NCBI GenBank assembly: GCA_025451785.1
Contig: JANWJV010000044.1
Location: 1 to 42,279, forward strand
DNA from: Bacteroidia bacterium
Lineage (GTDB): Bacteria > Bacteroidota > Bacteroidia > JANWJV01
Length of the DNA stretch: 42,279 nucleotides
Reading direction: 5' to 3'
The notes beneath the pieces were generated by a model that saw only the letters and a program-made list of their open reading frames with translations, was not told where the DNA came from and made no database searches. Below, one piece after another: positions 26,855 through 36,855 of this stretch; the stretch's first letter is position 1; every line of letters begins with the position of its first letter. The position numbers were made by a program, and so were the translations under genes.

Positions 26855-27198
26855 AGGGTCCTCCTTTTTTAAATGGTCCAGATATAAAAAAGTAAGTTTT
26901 ACCTATGCGTCCTCCTTTTTTGGTTAATAATAGTGTTCGCCGCCTGCGCGGTCATTCTTTTTAAAAAAGATGTTAAGAGGGGATCCGGAGATTCGATCAT
27001 AACATCATTAAAATAAGCTACTGAATTAAAAGGGCAATGTTTAATTTAAGTAGTTTATTTCCTGATGCTATTCTCTTTTTGCTGCCTGCCGGTCAGGCGT
27101 TTGATCCGGGTGATATAGGTGCTTAGACGTAATCTCAAAAAAAAGGTTGCACAATTATAAAAATAATTCATTCATCAGCGCAAACCCCATCGTATCAA

Positions 27199-27239
27199 CG
27201 GACAGTATTAATGTATGACCGGACAATATTAAGGTATAA
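27199..27239 (+). repeat. Two ~20-bp direct repeats with 21-bp period upstream of uvrA
   Basis: CGGACAGTATTAATGTATGA and CGGACAATATTAAGGTATAA; 17/20 identical. Confidence 0.8.
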
Positions 27240-27245
27240 AATGAG

Positions 27246-27253
27246 TAATTTTG
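27246..27253 (+). promoter_or_regulatory. Candidate -7 box TAATTTTG for uvrA
   Basis: Exact TAnnTTTG, 29 nt before the TTG start at 27282; no clear -33 TTG. Confidence 0.5.
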
Positions 27254-27281
27254 CGCGCTTAACATTTTTTAACACCCTCCT

Positions 27282-30113
27282 TTGGGCAAAAAGACCGAAA
27301 ACAAAGCGAAAGAAGGCAAAAGGCCCATCATCATTAAAGGTGCCAGGGTGCATAACCTTAAGAACATAAGCCTGTCCATTCCCCGGAACAAGCTGGTGGT
27401 GATCACTGGCCTGTCAGGTTCCGGCAAATCCTCGCTGGCCTTTGACACCTTATATGCGGAAGGCCAGCGCCGTTATGTAGAAAGCCTTTCCGCCTATGCC
27501 CGCCAGTTCCTGGGCCGGATCAACAAACCCGATGTTGATTCCATCACCGGCATCTCCCCTGCCGTTGCTATCGAACAAAAAGTAAACTCGCGTAACCCGC
27601 GCTCTACTGTAGGGACCAGCACCGAGATCTACGATTACCTTAAATTGCTGTATGCCCGTATCGGCAAAACCTATTCGCCGGTATCTGGCGCACCGGTAAA
27701 GCGCCACAGCGTAGCCGATGTAATGGAGCACATTGCTTCCTTTCCCGATGGAACTAAAATGCTACTGCTTGCTCCGCTTATTTTAAAGGAGAAAGGCATC
27801 AAAGAAAAGCTTGGCCTTTTACTTCAGCAAGGATTCACTAGGATAAAAGAGGAGGAAGAAGTTCTTCGGATTGACGATTATCTTTCCAAATCAACAACCA
27901 AAAATCAACAATCAAAAATCAGTATCGTCATTGATCGATTCGCTGTTATGAAGGACGATGAGGACAATACAAACCGCGTAGCCGATAGTATACAAACGGC
28001 TTTCTTTGAAGGAGAAGGAGAGTGCACCATAGAACTTGCTGAAGATCAAAAGGCAAAGGGCAAGCCAGCAAAAGGCAAAGGACCCGTAACATTCAGCAAT
28101 CGCTTTGAAATGGATGGTATAACATTCGAAGAGCCAAGCATCCATTTCTTCAGCTTCAACAATCCTGTTGGGGCCTGCAAGACCTGCGAAGGCTTCGGCA
28201 GCATCATTGGTATTGACCCTGACCTGGTGATCCCTGACAAAAGTCTTTCTATTTACGAAGAGGCCATTGCTTGCTGGAAAGGAGAAAAGATGAGCGAATG
28301 GAACCGCAGCCTGGTGATGAACGCCGCCAAGTTCGATTTCCCCGTTCACCGTCCATATAGAGAGCTGAGTGAAAAACAGAAGAAATTACTTTGGACAGGC
28401 AACGAATACTTTCATGGCCTCAACGCCTTCTTTAAACACCTGGAGGAGCAGGCTTATAAGATCCAGTACAGGGTTATGCTCTCGCGTTACCGTGGCAAAA
28501 CCATTTGTCCGGATTGTAACGGAACACGCCTGCGTAAGGATGCGAGCTATGTTAAGATAGAAAACAAGTCCATCAACGAGGTAGTACTTGAACCTGTAAA
28601 GGAGAACCTGGAGTTCTTTCGCCATATAAAACTGAACGAGCACGACAAACAAGTGGCCAAGCGTATCCTGGCCGAGATCGTGAACCGCCTTCAGTTCCTC
28701 GACGATGTAGGCCTTGGCTATCTTACTCTTAACCGCCTCTCCAATACTCTCTCAGGGGGTGAGTCGCAGCGCATCAACCTGGCCACATCACTTGGCAGCA
28801 GCCTGGTGGGTTCGCTGTATGTGCTCGACGAACCCAGCATAGGCCTGCATCCCAGAGACACACAACGCCTGATAAAAGTACTGAACTCGCTCCGCGATGT
28901 TGGCAATACTGTATTGGTGGTGGAACACGACGAAGAGATCATGCGTGCTGCTGACGAACTTATCGACATTGGCCCCATGGCCGGATCGCATGGTGGCGAG
29001 CTGGTATTCCAGGGAAACCATAAGGACATTCTTACTGAAGAAAGGAGCCTCACGGCACTTTACCTGAACGGCAAGGAAAAGATCCCTGTACCCTCTAAAC
29101 GCCGCAAGTGGAACAGCTATATAGAAGTATGCGGGGCAAGGGAGAATAACCTGAAAAGCATTGATGTGAAATTTCCTCTTAACACCATGACGGTTGTTAC
29201 CGGGGTGAGCGGCTCAGGAAAGACCTCACTGGTAAAGCGCATCCTTTACCCGGCATTGAAAAAGATGTTCGGAGGTTATGGGGAGCAAACGGGCGCCTTC
29301 GATAAACTGCAGGGAGACTACAAGAACATCTCCGCTGTAGAAATGGTGGACCAAAATCCTATTGGCAAGTCATCGCGCTCTAACCCTGTTACTTATGTAA
29401 AGGCCTACGATGAGATACGCGCACTGTTCGCCGACCAGGCACTGGCAAAATTGCGCGGATACAAACCCTCACATTTTTCCTTCAACGTTGATGGAGGCCG
29501 CTGCGAAGTTTGCGAAGGCGAAGGCGAGGTTCAGATCGAAATGCAGTTCATGGCCGACATCCACCTGGTGTGCGAAGCCTGTGGAGGCAAACGCTTTAAG
29601 CAGGATGTACTTGAAGTGGAGTTTAAAGGCAAAAGCGTTTCGGATGTATTGGGAATGACTGTAGAGGAGGCCATTGAATTCTTCAGTAGCGAAAAGAAAA
29701 TAGTCCAAAAACTAAGACCGCTTAGCGAGGTAGGCCTTGGCTATGTGCAGCTTGGCCAAAGTTCCAGCACCTTAAGCGGGGGCGAGGCACAGCGAACCAA
29801 GCTCGCTTCTTTCCTTGGACTGGGACAAGGCAGCATCTCTCCCACCCTCTTCATTTTCGACGAACCCACCACAGGCCTGCACTTCCATGACATACGCAAA
29901 CTCCTCTATGCCTTTGAAGCGCTTATCAAGCAAGGGCATTCGCTCATCATCATCGAGCACAATACGGAGATCGTCAAGAGTGCCGATTGGGTGATCGACC
30001 TGGGACCTGAAGGCGGCAGCGAAGGTGGCCACACGGTGTTCGAAGGAACACCTGAAGACCTTGTATCCTGCAAAGGAAGTTACACCGGGAAATACCTGAA
30101 GGGAAAACTATAG
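27282..30113 (+). CDS. uvrA: Excinuclease ABC subunit A (TTG start)
   Basis: [35 protein letters not shown], two ABC signature regions ([28 protein letters not shown]), Zn motifs [18 protein letters not shown] and CEACGGKRF. Confidence 0.99.
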   Translation: MGKKTENKAKEGKRPIIIKGARVHNLKNISLSIPRNKLVVITGLSGSGKSSLAFDTLYAEGQRRYVESLSAYARQFLGRINKPDVDSITGISPAVAIEQKVNSRNPRSTVGTSTEIYDYLKLLYARIGKTYSPVSGAPVKRHSVADVMEHIASFPDGTKMLLLAPLILKEKGIKEKLGLLLQQGFTRIKEEEEVLRIDDYLSKSTTKNQQSKISIVIDRFAVMKDDEDNTNRVADSIQTAFFEGEGECTIELAEDQKAKGKPAKGKGPVTFSNRFEMDGITFEEPSIHFFSFNNPVGACKTCEGFGSIIGIDPDLVIPDKSLSIYEEAIACWKGEKMSEWNRSLVMNAAKFDFPVHRPYRELSEKQKKLLWTGNEYFHGLNAFFKHLEEQAYKIQYRVMLSRYRGKTICPDCNGTRLRKDASYVKIENKSINEVVLEPVKENLEFFRHIKLNEHDKQVAKRILAEIVNRLQFLDDVGLGYLTLNRLSNTLSGGESQRINLATSLGSSLVGSLYVLDEPSIGLHPRDTQRLIKVLNSLRDVGNTVLVVEHDEEIMRAADELIDIGPMAGSHGGELVFQGNHKDILTEERSLTALYLNGKEKIPVPSKRRKWNSYIEVCGARENNLKSIDVKFPLNTMTVVTGVSGSGKTSLVKRILYPALKKMFGGYGEQTGAFDKLQGDYKNISAVEMVDQNPIGKSSRSNPVTYVKAYDEIRALFADQALAKLRGYKPSHFSFNVDGGRCEVCEGEGEVQIEMQFMADIHLVCEACGGKRFKQDVLEVEFKGKSVSDVLGMTVEEAIEFFSSEKKIVQKLRPLSEVGLGYVQLGQSSSTLSGGEAQRTKLASFLGLGQGSISPTLFIFDEPTTGLHFHDIRKLLYAFEALIKQGHSLIIIEHNTEIVKSADWVIDLGPEGGSEGGHTVFEGTPEDLVSCKGSYTGKYLKGKL

Positions 30114-30114
30114 C

Positions 30115-30897
30115 TTAAAAGAACTCATTGTACTCCTCGAGGCTCATTAAGCTATCGCGGCCTGAGAAACCAAGCTTTTCCGCACGAACGAACATCTCTT
30201 CTTCCGTTTTAAACTCCTCCCGTTTACCGTCAACAAAATAATAGATCAGGTACTTGTATTTTTCTCGTTCGGTAGTACCCGCCTGATCGCGGTTCTCAGC
30301 GATCTTCAGCAGCAAGAGGTTCTTGTCAAATGAAAATCGGGTGATATCGAATAACTGCGATTCAGAATTGTCATGTGCATTCGGGTCTTTGAAATTCACT
30401 ACCCGGCTGTCATCGTACAAAACTCCGTACTCATAAGTATCGGTCGATTGGATAGAGTAAGGATAGGTGACAGGGAAGCGGTGCCAATCGCGGTAACCAA
30501 AATAAGTATAGAACTCTGGGTCTACCTTACCCTTCATACTATCAGGCTCGTAGCTTTGAAGCAGTTCCAACTGGGCATAGTTGCGATCCCCTTCCATAAG
30601 ATAAGACCGGTCGTCGTGCCAGATATCCCGGTCCTTCCTCTCCATGTCTTTCTTTACCTGCGCGGAAATAATATTTCCAACTTCCTGCACTTTTCTCACG
30701 GCCCTTGTTACAGCATAGATAAAAAGAGAAAGTGAGATCAACAAAGACACCGCGAACACGATGATCCAAACTCCGCGCTTCGCCGGCTCCGACCAGTAAA
30801 TAAAGAGCATTACAAGACCAATAATGGCGACAACACCCATGAGGATGGCGAATATTATACATAATATACCTGTGAGCATGGTGTGGCTTTTCAGCAA
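30115..30897 (-). CDS. Hypothetical membrane protein with two N-terminal TM segments
   Basis: MLTGILCIIFAILMGVVAIIGLVMLFIYW and WIIVFAVSLLISLSLFIYAV; soluble C-terminus not recognised. Confidence 0.65.
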   Translation of the reverse strand: MLKSHTMLTGILCIIFAILMGVVAIIGLVMLFIYWSEPAKRGVWIIVFAVSLLISLSLFIYAVTRAVRKVQEVGNIISAQVKKDMERKDRDIWHDDRSYLMEGDRNYAQLELLQSYEPDSMKGKVDPEFYTYFGYRDWHRFPVTYPYSIQSTDTYEYGVLYDDSRVVNFKDPNAHDNSESQLFDITRFSFDKNLLLLKIAENRDQAGTTEREKYKYLIYYFVDGKREEFKTEEEMFVRAEKLGFSGRDSLMSLEEYNEFF

Positions 30898-30955
30898 ATT
30901 TAAGATTTCATATTAATGTTCACGGTACAGTTTTTGTAATTTGGGGCGCCGTACC

Positions 30956-32029
30956 ATGAAAACAAAACTATTTCTCGCAGCCAGCCTGCTTTTCGTATCT
31001 GCATCCCTTATTGCACAGGACCTTGAAACAGAGATCCTGACCGTAAAAGAGAACCTGCAGCGCAAGAGCCAGGGTTTAAAGAACATCCTGGAACTGAACA
31101 ACCAGAACGATACACTCAACTTTGTAAGCTTCGATAAGGAAGGCCGGATCGTCCGTTTCCTCCAGTTCAAAAAATGTCCCTATGCTGATGCCGGCAAAGA
31201 GTTTCAAAGGCTTAAACAGGAACTTACGTTCACTTATGACGACAAAAGCAATATTTCGGCGGTGACCAATTTTGAGGAGCATGTATCCGGGACCGCCTAT
31301 GGAGTAAACAGTCGTGGAGAGCACGGAGAGTATGGCTTGCCCACAGTTGGCGGCCCTTATAAAAGGTACTCTCAGACACAAAAGGGAAGCTGGACATACA
31401 CGTATGACAAAGATGGGAAGGTGATGCAGAAGGTAGGCTTTGGGGAACGCTGCATCGCCGGTGGGCGCCATGAATATGGTTTTTCCTTTTACATCCCCGA
31501 GAATGGTAATTGCCGAAAGTCGAAATACGTTTATAAATATGATACTGATGGCAAGGTATCGGAGATCACCTCTTATTGGCCTGATACTTCACGTACCATT
31601 TACCACCGGGTAGAATACAGCTATGATAAGTATAGCAACATGAAAGAGCAACGCTGGTATTCGTGGGAGAACAAGCTTACTGACCGCGTAAGTTTTTCGT
31701 ACGACAATGGCGGCAAGCTGGGCGAGAAGAACGAGGGCAATTCATACAAACATGTTTACGCTTATGATGATGCCGGCAACAAAGTAAGGGAAGAATGTTA
31801 TTACCTGCTCAATGGCAATCTTAGCGGTACCTGTACCTGGAAATACGATTCGCGCAACAACGTTACCGAAGAAACCTGCTCAGGAAGTCTTTATACCGGA
31901 CAAAAGTTCTTTGCCAGCACATACACTTACGATGATAAGGGAAGGATCACTAAACGGGTGAAAAACAATATCGCGCCCGGAACAAAGGAACACCTGGTCC
32001 TTACCTCTGTTTACAGCTATTACAACTAA
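30956..32029 (+). CDS. Secreted YD-repeat protein
   Basis: Signal MKTKLFLAASLLFVSASLIAQ; repeated YDKDGKVMQK, YDTDGKVSEI, YDNGGKLGEK, YDDAGNKVRE, YDDKGRITKR. Confidence 0.8.
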   Translation: MKTKLFLAASLLFVSASLIAQDLETEILTVKENLQRKSQGLKNILELNNQNDTLNFVSFDKEGRIVRFLQFKKCPYADAGKEFQRLKQELTFTYDDKSNISAVTNFEEHVSGTAYGVNSRGEHGEYGLPTVGGPYKRYSQTQKGSWTYTYDKDGKVMQKVGFGERCIAGGRHEYGFSFYIPENGNCRKSKYVYKYDTDGKVSEITSYWPDTSRTIYHRVEYSYDKYSNMKEQRWYSWENKLTDRVSFSYDNGGKLGEKNEGNSYKHVYAYDDAGNKVREECYYLLNGNLSGTCTWKYDSRNNVTEETCSGSLYTGQKFFASTYTYDDKGRITKRVKNNIAPGTKEHLVLTSVYSYYN

Positions 32030-32580
32030 GCGATAGCCCCTCTTACTTCGCGTATTCCTTCGTAGATGTCGCTCATGGAATATTTCCGTAAGGAGAAATC
32101 CTCTCCTACCAGGTACTTGTCCATAAAAAGGTGATAACTGTTTCCAGCCACATTTTGCTCGAACAGCCGGGGAAGCAGTTCATATACAAAGTTCACATCC
32201 TGGGTCTCGGTGTGATATACCGATCCGCAAAAGTCCTTGATGGGCGTAAGGCAGGTAGCGATCCCGATATCAACGCGGGGATAGGCCAGCACATACTTCT
32301 TTATCTCGCGTCGCAAGTCATCTATGGTAAATATAGCTGGCACCGAAAGCCTGGTAAAGATGGTGGGCACTTGCCGTTGCCTTATCAGTTTAAGGATCGA
32401 GCCCAGGTCATCGTCGATCATAGGCCCCTTTACACCAAGCGAAAATATCTTACCATTTACCGAAACAAGCAAGTGAGGGGGAATGCGTGTGGCGTAAAGG
32501 AGTACCAGGTACACATCGTTGTACAGTGCAGCTTCGTTTGCCGGAAGAATGTGAGCAATGGAGTAATTGTTCTTCATCAC
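32026..32580 (-). CDS. Hypothetical protein downstream of dapF
   Basis: Intact 184-aa ORF, 3 bp from dapF; family not recognised. Confidence 0.65.
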   Translation of the reverse strand: MMKNNYSIAHILPANEAALYNDVYLVLLYATRIPPHLLVSVNGKIFSLGVKGPMIDDDLGSILKLIRQRQVPTIFTRLSVPAIFTIDDLRREIKKYVLAYPRVDIGIATCLTPIKDFCGSVYHTETQDVNFVYELLPRLFEQNVAGNSYHLFMDKYLVGEDFSLRKYSMSDIYEGIREVRGAIA

Positions 32581-32583
32581 GCC

Positions 32584-33360
32584 CTATATTTCCACTTCTC
32601 CTTTATATACCATCACAGCGGGGCCTTCGAGCCAAATATCAGTAAAACCATCTCCCGCCCTCTTGAAGCGCACCCTGAGCTTGCCGCCTGGTGTTAGAAT
32701 GTCGCAATGGCCGGCGGCTGTTGAAGCTCCCGCCAGTGCAGCAACCAGCGCCGAGGCAGTAACTCCCGTGCCACATGAAAGTGTTTCGTTCTCCACTCCC
32801 CTTTCATAGGTCCGCACCATAACAATGCTGTCTTTCTTCTCAAGGAAATTCGCGTTCGTACCACCCTCCCCAAACTTACCGCCGTACCTTACCTTTCGGC
32901 CTTCTTCAACCACTGGGTATTTGTCGAGTACCTCCACGAAACGGCAATAATGAGGCGAGCCGGTGTTAAGGAAATAGTATCCATCGCCCTTCTCCACCTT
33001 CGTTACATCGTTCATCTTTACGCTTACCGTGTCTCCATTGATCACTGCCTCGTGAATGCCGTCGAAAGTGCGGAAGCGGATGTTCCCATTTACAATGCCG
33101 AGGCTTTTCGCGTAAGCCACAATGCAGCGGCTGCCATTGCCGCAAAGGCTCTGGCTGCCATCGGGATTAAAGAAGGTCATCTCGAAATCAACCTCACTTG
33201 AATTCCCTAATAACATAAGGCCATCGGAACCGACCCCGAACTTTCGGTCGCAAAGTTTACGCACCAGGTCCAGCCGCTTGGGGTCGAACAGGTTCCCACG
33301 ATTGTCCACCAGGATGAAATCATTCCCGGTGCCCTGGTATTTAATAAAGGGGATCTTCAT
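32584..33360 (-). CDS. dapF: Diaminopimelate epimerase
   Basis: KYQGTGNDFILVDN, FNPDGSQSLCGNGSRC, ERGVENETLSCGTGVTA. Confidence 0.97.
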   Translation of the reverse strand: MKIPFIKYQGTGNDFILVDNRGNLFDPKRLDLVRKLCDRKFGVGSDGLMLLGNSSEVDFEMTFFNPDGSQSLCGNGSRCIVAYAKSLGIVNGNIRFRTFDGIHEAVINGDTVSVKMNDVTKVEKGDGYYFLNTGSPHYCRFVEVLDKYPVVEEGRKVRYGGKFGEGGTNANFLEKKDSIVMVRTYERGVENETLSCGTGVTASALVAALAGASTAAGHCDILTPGGKLRVRFKRAGDGFTDIWLEGPAVMVYKGEVEI

Positions 33361-34049
33361 TTGAGCCGGGCCAGTACTCCTTCGTCAGATACCCGCTCTA
33401 ACTGCCTGAAGTCGCTCGAGTGATCGAGCCGGTATATAGCGGAAGGATGTTTGAGGTAAATAACGTCATCGAGCTTGAACAAGCGGATCCCTTCGCTATC
33501 GCCCATGCCATACAGCAGTATCTTGTTCTTCGACATCTTATATCCTTTATAATTGATCGGCGATTGCCAGAATTCCACCGTGTAAAAGGTCTTTGGACCA
33601 TCATCCCTGATACCGCTTAGCTGCGAAAGAACAGAGTCTTTTTTGCTGGTGGCCGATCCCAGGCTGAGCATCTCGAGGTTCCTGGCCGACAAAAGCTCAT
33701 CTTTCTTAACTACAATATTGTCAGCACCCATGCTGCTGTCAGCACGCAATGAATCAGGCGTGAACAAAAGAAGCGCCGCGTTTGCGGAAGGTGTTTCTTC
33801 GGACAACGTGTCCGTCTGCTGCTCTCCAGATACGTTGGTGGTCTTAGTGTTCTTGAGCTTTTTCTGGCTCTGCTTTCCGGGCTCCGGCTCAACGGGCATC
33901 TCTTCTGATATCTCTTTTTCCGTAGCGTCCTTCTGGCTAAGTTCACTGAAATAGTGATCGAGCTTGAGGATAAAGAAGCCTCCGCCGATCAGAAGACCGA
34001 GCATCAACCCGAGGGAAAATACCTGAACCTTATCCTTGAAACCGCTCAA
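33357..34049 (-). CDS. Hypothetical single-TM protein; 4-bp overlap with dapF
   Basis: TM VFSLGLMLGLLIGGGFFIL, disordered Glu/Ser/Thr-rich region, conserved-looking C-terminus TFYTVEFWQSPINYKGYKMSKNKILLYG. Confidence 0.65.
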   Translation of the reverse strand: MSGFKDKVQVFSLGLMLGLLIGGGFFILKLDHYFSELSQKDATEKEISEEMPVEPEPGKQSQKKLKNTKTTNVSGEQQTDTLSEETPSANAALLLFTPDSLRADSSMGADNIVVKKDELLSARNLEMLSLGSATSKKDSVLSQLSGIRDDGPKTFYTVEFWQSPINYKGYKMSKNKILLYGMGDSEGIRLFKLDDVIYLKHPSAIYRLDHSSDFRQLERVSDEGVLARLK

Positions 34050-34206
34050 CGAAAATCTGTTTTTGTCAATGAGTTTTCAAAGTTACGGATTAATGTTAAA
34101 AGATGTTAAAAATATTGACACTCAATACTAAAGGAACAAAATTTGTGTTTACAGAAACCGTGAAAAATCATTCCTACTCCAATATAAAAATCAAAAACCA
34201 AACATT

Positions 34207-35682
34207 ATGAAAAAGATCCTTAGTGGTTTCATCATCGCGAGCCTGGGCGGGATCACCGCACTGGGACTCAACTATTTCCTAGGCCCTCCTAATGTCATCA
34301 CACAGGTGATAGAAAAGGAAAGCCCGGCTAAGTTCACGGCGTTTAACCCCGCTAGTCCTGAGAACGCAATTGATTTCACTTCCTCGGCAGAAACCTCCAT
34401 CCACTCGGTGGTACATGTAAAAACCAGTTACCCTATGGTAAGCCAGGGCGGCGGCAGCCAATACTACATCGATCCTTTCCGCGATTTCTTTTGGGGAAAC
34501 CCGCAGCAGCAACCGCAGCAACGATCCGTACCTAAGGCTTCGGGCTCTGGTGTCATCATTTCGTCAGACGGTTATATCGTTACCAACAACCACGTGGTTG
34601 ACAAGGCTGATAAGGTAGAAGTGACACTCAACGATAAGAGAACCTATACCGCCGAAGTGGTAGGCAAGGACCCTAATACAGATCTGGCATTACTTAAGAT
34701 CAAGGAACAAAACCTTCCTTACCTGGCTTACGGAAACTCCGACAACGTGAAGGTGGGCGAATGGGTGCTCGCGGTGGGCAACCCTTTCAACCTTACCTCC
34801 ACCGTTACCGCCGGTATTGTAAGCGCCAAGGGGCGTAACATAAATATCCTCGAAGGCGATCCTTCAAGAGGACTTTATCCTATCGAATCATTCATTCAAA
34901 CCGATGCTGCAGTGAACCCCGGCAACAGTGGCGGCGCTTTGGTAAGCACATCTGGACAATTAGTTGGAATAAACTCTGCAATAGCCTCTAATACAGGTTC
35001 TTATGCAGGATATTCTTTTGCCATCCCTGTGAACATTGTGAGGAAAGTTGTTGCCGATCTCATGGAGTACGGTGAGGTACAAAGAGCCTTTTTAGGTGTA
35101 AGTATCCGCGACCTTGACTCGAAGCTGGCAGAAGAGAAACAACTGTCTGACATGCACGGAGTATATGTTAACGACATTACCGAAGGTGGCGCGGCGGCGG
35201 AAGCCGGCTTAAAACAGGGGGATGTGATTACCCGCATAGGTGAAGTAGAGGTAAATGATGTTCCTGCTTTGCAAGAGCAAGTAGGCAGGTTCAGACCCGG
35301 CGATAAGATAACCGTTACACTTAAAAGGAAGAGCGAGGAAAAGACCCTTGCCCTGCTGCTGAAGAACAAGAACGGAAATACCAAGATCGTAGAGAAAGAT
35401 AAGAGCGAGACCCTGAGCGCCCTGGGAGCAAGCTTTGAGCCCCTTAGTAAGGAAGACATGAAGAAGCTGAACATTGAGAACGGCCTCCGTATCAGTAAAC
35501 TTGATGGAGGAAAACTCAGAAGTTCGGGCATTAAGGAGGGCTTCATTATCACCAGCATCGACAAAAAGAGGATCAGTACACCTGAAGATGTAAAGGCTGC
35601 CCTTGAGAATAAAAAGGGCGGTGTCCTTATAGAAGGTATCTATCCTAACGGTATGCGTGCCTATTATGGCTTCGGCCTGTAA
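34207..35682 (+). CDS. HtrA/Deg-family periplasmic serine protease with PDZ domains
   Basis: GSGVIISSDGYIVTNNHVVDKAD (His), NTDLALLKI (Asp), INPGNSGGAL-type VNPGNSGGALV (Ser), PDZ FLGVSIRDLDSKLAEE and a second PDZ. Confidence 0.96.
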   Translation: MKKILSGFIIASLGGITALGLNYFLGPPNVITQVIEKESPAKFTAFNPASPENAIDFTSSAETSIHSVVHVKTSYPMVSQGGGSQYYIDPFRDFFWGNPQQQPQQRSVPKASGSGVIISSDGYIVTNNHVVDKADKVEVTLNDKRTYTAEVVGKDPNTDLALLKIKEQNLPYLAYGNSDNVKVGEWVLAVGNPFNLTSTVTAGIVSAKGRNINILEGDPSRGLYPIESFIQTDAAVNPGNSGGALVSTSGQLVGINSAIASNTGSYAGYSFAIPVNIVRKVVADLMEYGEVQRAFLGVSIRDLDSKLAEEKQLSDMHGVYVNDITEGGAAAEAGLKQGDVITRIGEVEVNDVPALQEQVGRFRPGDKITVTLKRKSEEKTLALLLKNKNGNTKIVEKDKSETLSALGASFEPLSKEDMKKLNIENGLRISKLDGGKLRSSGIKEGFIITSIDKKRISTPEDVKAALENKKGGVLIEGIYPNGMRAYYGFGL

Positions 35683-35689
35683 GTTTATC

Positions 35690-35724
35690 GCCCAAAAGGC
35701 GTTGGTTATCGACGCCTTTTGGGC
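35690..35724 (+). terminator. Intrinsic terminator downstream of the htrA-like gene
   Basis: GCCCAAAAGGCGT...ACGCCTTTTGGGC, 13-bp perfect stem. Confidence 0.85.
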
Positions 35725-35796
35725 ATTTATCTAAACACTATATAATAAACTGATAATCAAGCAATTGAAATATATGATTTAAAGTTTACAGAAAAA

Positions 35797-35827
35797 TTGT
35801 TTTTTAAACCTTCATGCCGTAATTTTG
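35797..35827 (+). promoter_or_regulatory. Bacteroidetes promoter for rpoD, TTG-N20-TAATTTTG
   Basis: TTG 35797-35799 and TAATTTTG 35820-35827, upstream of ATG 35871. Confidence 0.7.
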
Positions 35828-35870
35828 CGGTGCTTTTTCATCCACATCTCTTTATAAACCAACCTATAAT

Positions 35871-36734
35871 ATGAGACAGTTAAAGATCACAAAATCGATT
35901 ACCAACCGGGAAAGCGCTTCACTCGATAAGTATTTACAGGAGATCGGAAGGGAAGGACTCATCACGGCTGAAGAAGAAGTGGCGCTTGCCATTCGAATAA
36001 AGAACGGAGACCAGGACGCGCTCGAGAAGCTGACCAAAGCGAACCTTCGCTTCGTGGTTTCAGTAGCTAAGCAGTACCAGAACCAGGGATTAAGCCTTCC
36101 CGATCTTATCAACGAAGGCAACCTGGGCCTCATTAAAGCCGCCAAGCGTTTCGATGAAACGAGGGGTTTTAAATTCATTTCATACGCTGTATGGTGGATC
36201 CGTCAATCGATCCTCCAGGCGATCGCTGAGCAATCAAGGATCGTACGCCTTCCTCTTAACCAGGTAGGTGCGCTTAACAAGATCAACAAGACCTTTTCTA
36301 AACTTGAGCAGGAGTACGAACGCGTACCCACTGCTAACGAACTGGCCAAGATCCTCGAGATCCCTGAAGACAAAGTTTCCGATACCCTGAAAGTATCAGG
36401 AAGGCATGTATCTGTTGACGCTCCGTTCGTGAATGGTGAAGAGAACGGCCTGCTTGATGTATTGGTAAACCATGACTCACCCAGGGCCGACAGGGAACTG
36501 ATGACCGAATCACTGCAGAAAGAGATCGAACGTTCTCTCTCTACCCTTACTGACCGCGAGCGCGATGTGGTAAGGCTGTTCTTCGGATTAGGAATGAACC
36601 ACGGGCTCACGCTCGAAGAGATCGGCGCGAAGTTCGATCTTACCCGCGAAAGGGTTCGCCAGATCAAGGAGAAAGCGATCCGAAGGCTTCGTCACAACTC
36701 AAAAAGCAAGCTTCTGAAGGCCTACCTCGGCTAA
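35871..36734 (+). CDS. rpoD: Housekeeping RNA polymerase sigma factor (RpoD/SigA)
   Basis: [65 protein letters not shown] and region 4 [30 protein letters not shown]. Confidence 0.97.
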   Translation: MRQLKITKSITNRESASLDKYLQEIGREGLITAEEEVALAIRIKNGDQDALEKLTKANLRFVVSVAKQYQNQGLSLPDLINEGNLGLIKAAKRFDETRGFKFISYAVWWIRQSILQAIAEQSRIVRLPLNQVGALNKINKTFSKLEQEYERVPTANELAKILEIPEDKVSDTLKVSGRHVSVDAPFVNGEENGLLDVLVNHDSPRADRELMTESLQKEIERSLSTLTDRERDVVRLFFGLGMNHGLTLEEIGAKFDLTRERVRQIKEKAIRRLRHNSKSKLLKAYLG

Positions 36735-36754
36735 TAAGAAAAGCACCCTCTGAC

Positions 36755-36807
36755 ACCGCATAAGAACAGGGAAAATTTGTTGAAAACCCTCCCTGTTTTT
36801 ATGCGGT
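36755..36807 (+). terminator. Intrinsic terminator downstream of rpoD
   Basis: ACCGCATAAGAACAGGGA / TCCCTGTTTTTATGCGGT, 18-bp stem with one G-U pair. Confidence 0.88.
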
Positions 36808-36855
36808 TCTTATTTTTAAAATTTAATACATTTACCTCCCTCAAAAAAGCAATCT

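Noticed and set aside
26366-26872. 168-aa plus-strand ORF antisense to the ECF sigma gene
   Set aside because: The opposite frame has clear sigma regions 2 and 4; this ORF is a by-product.
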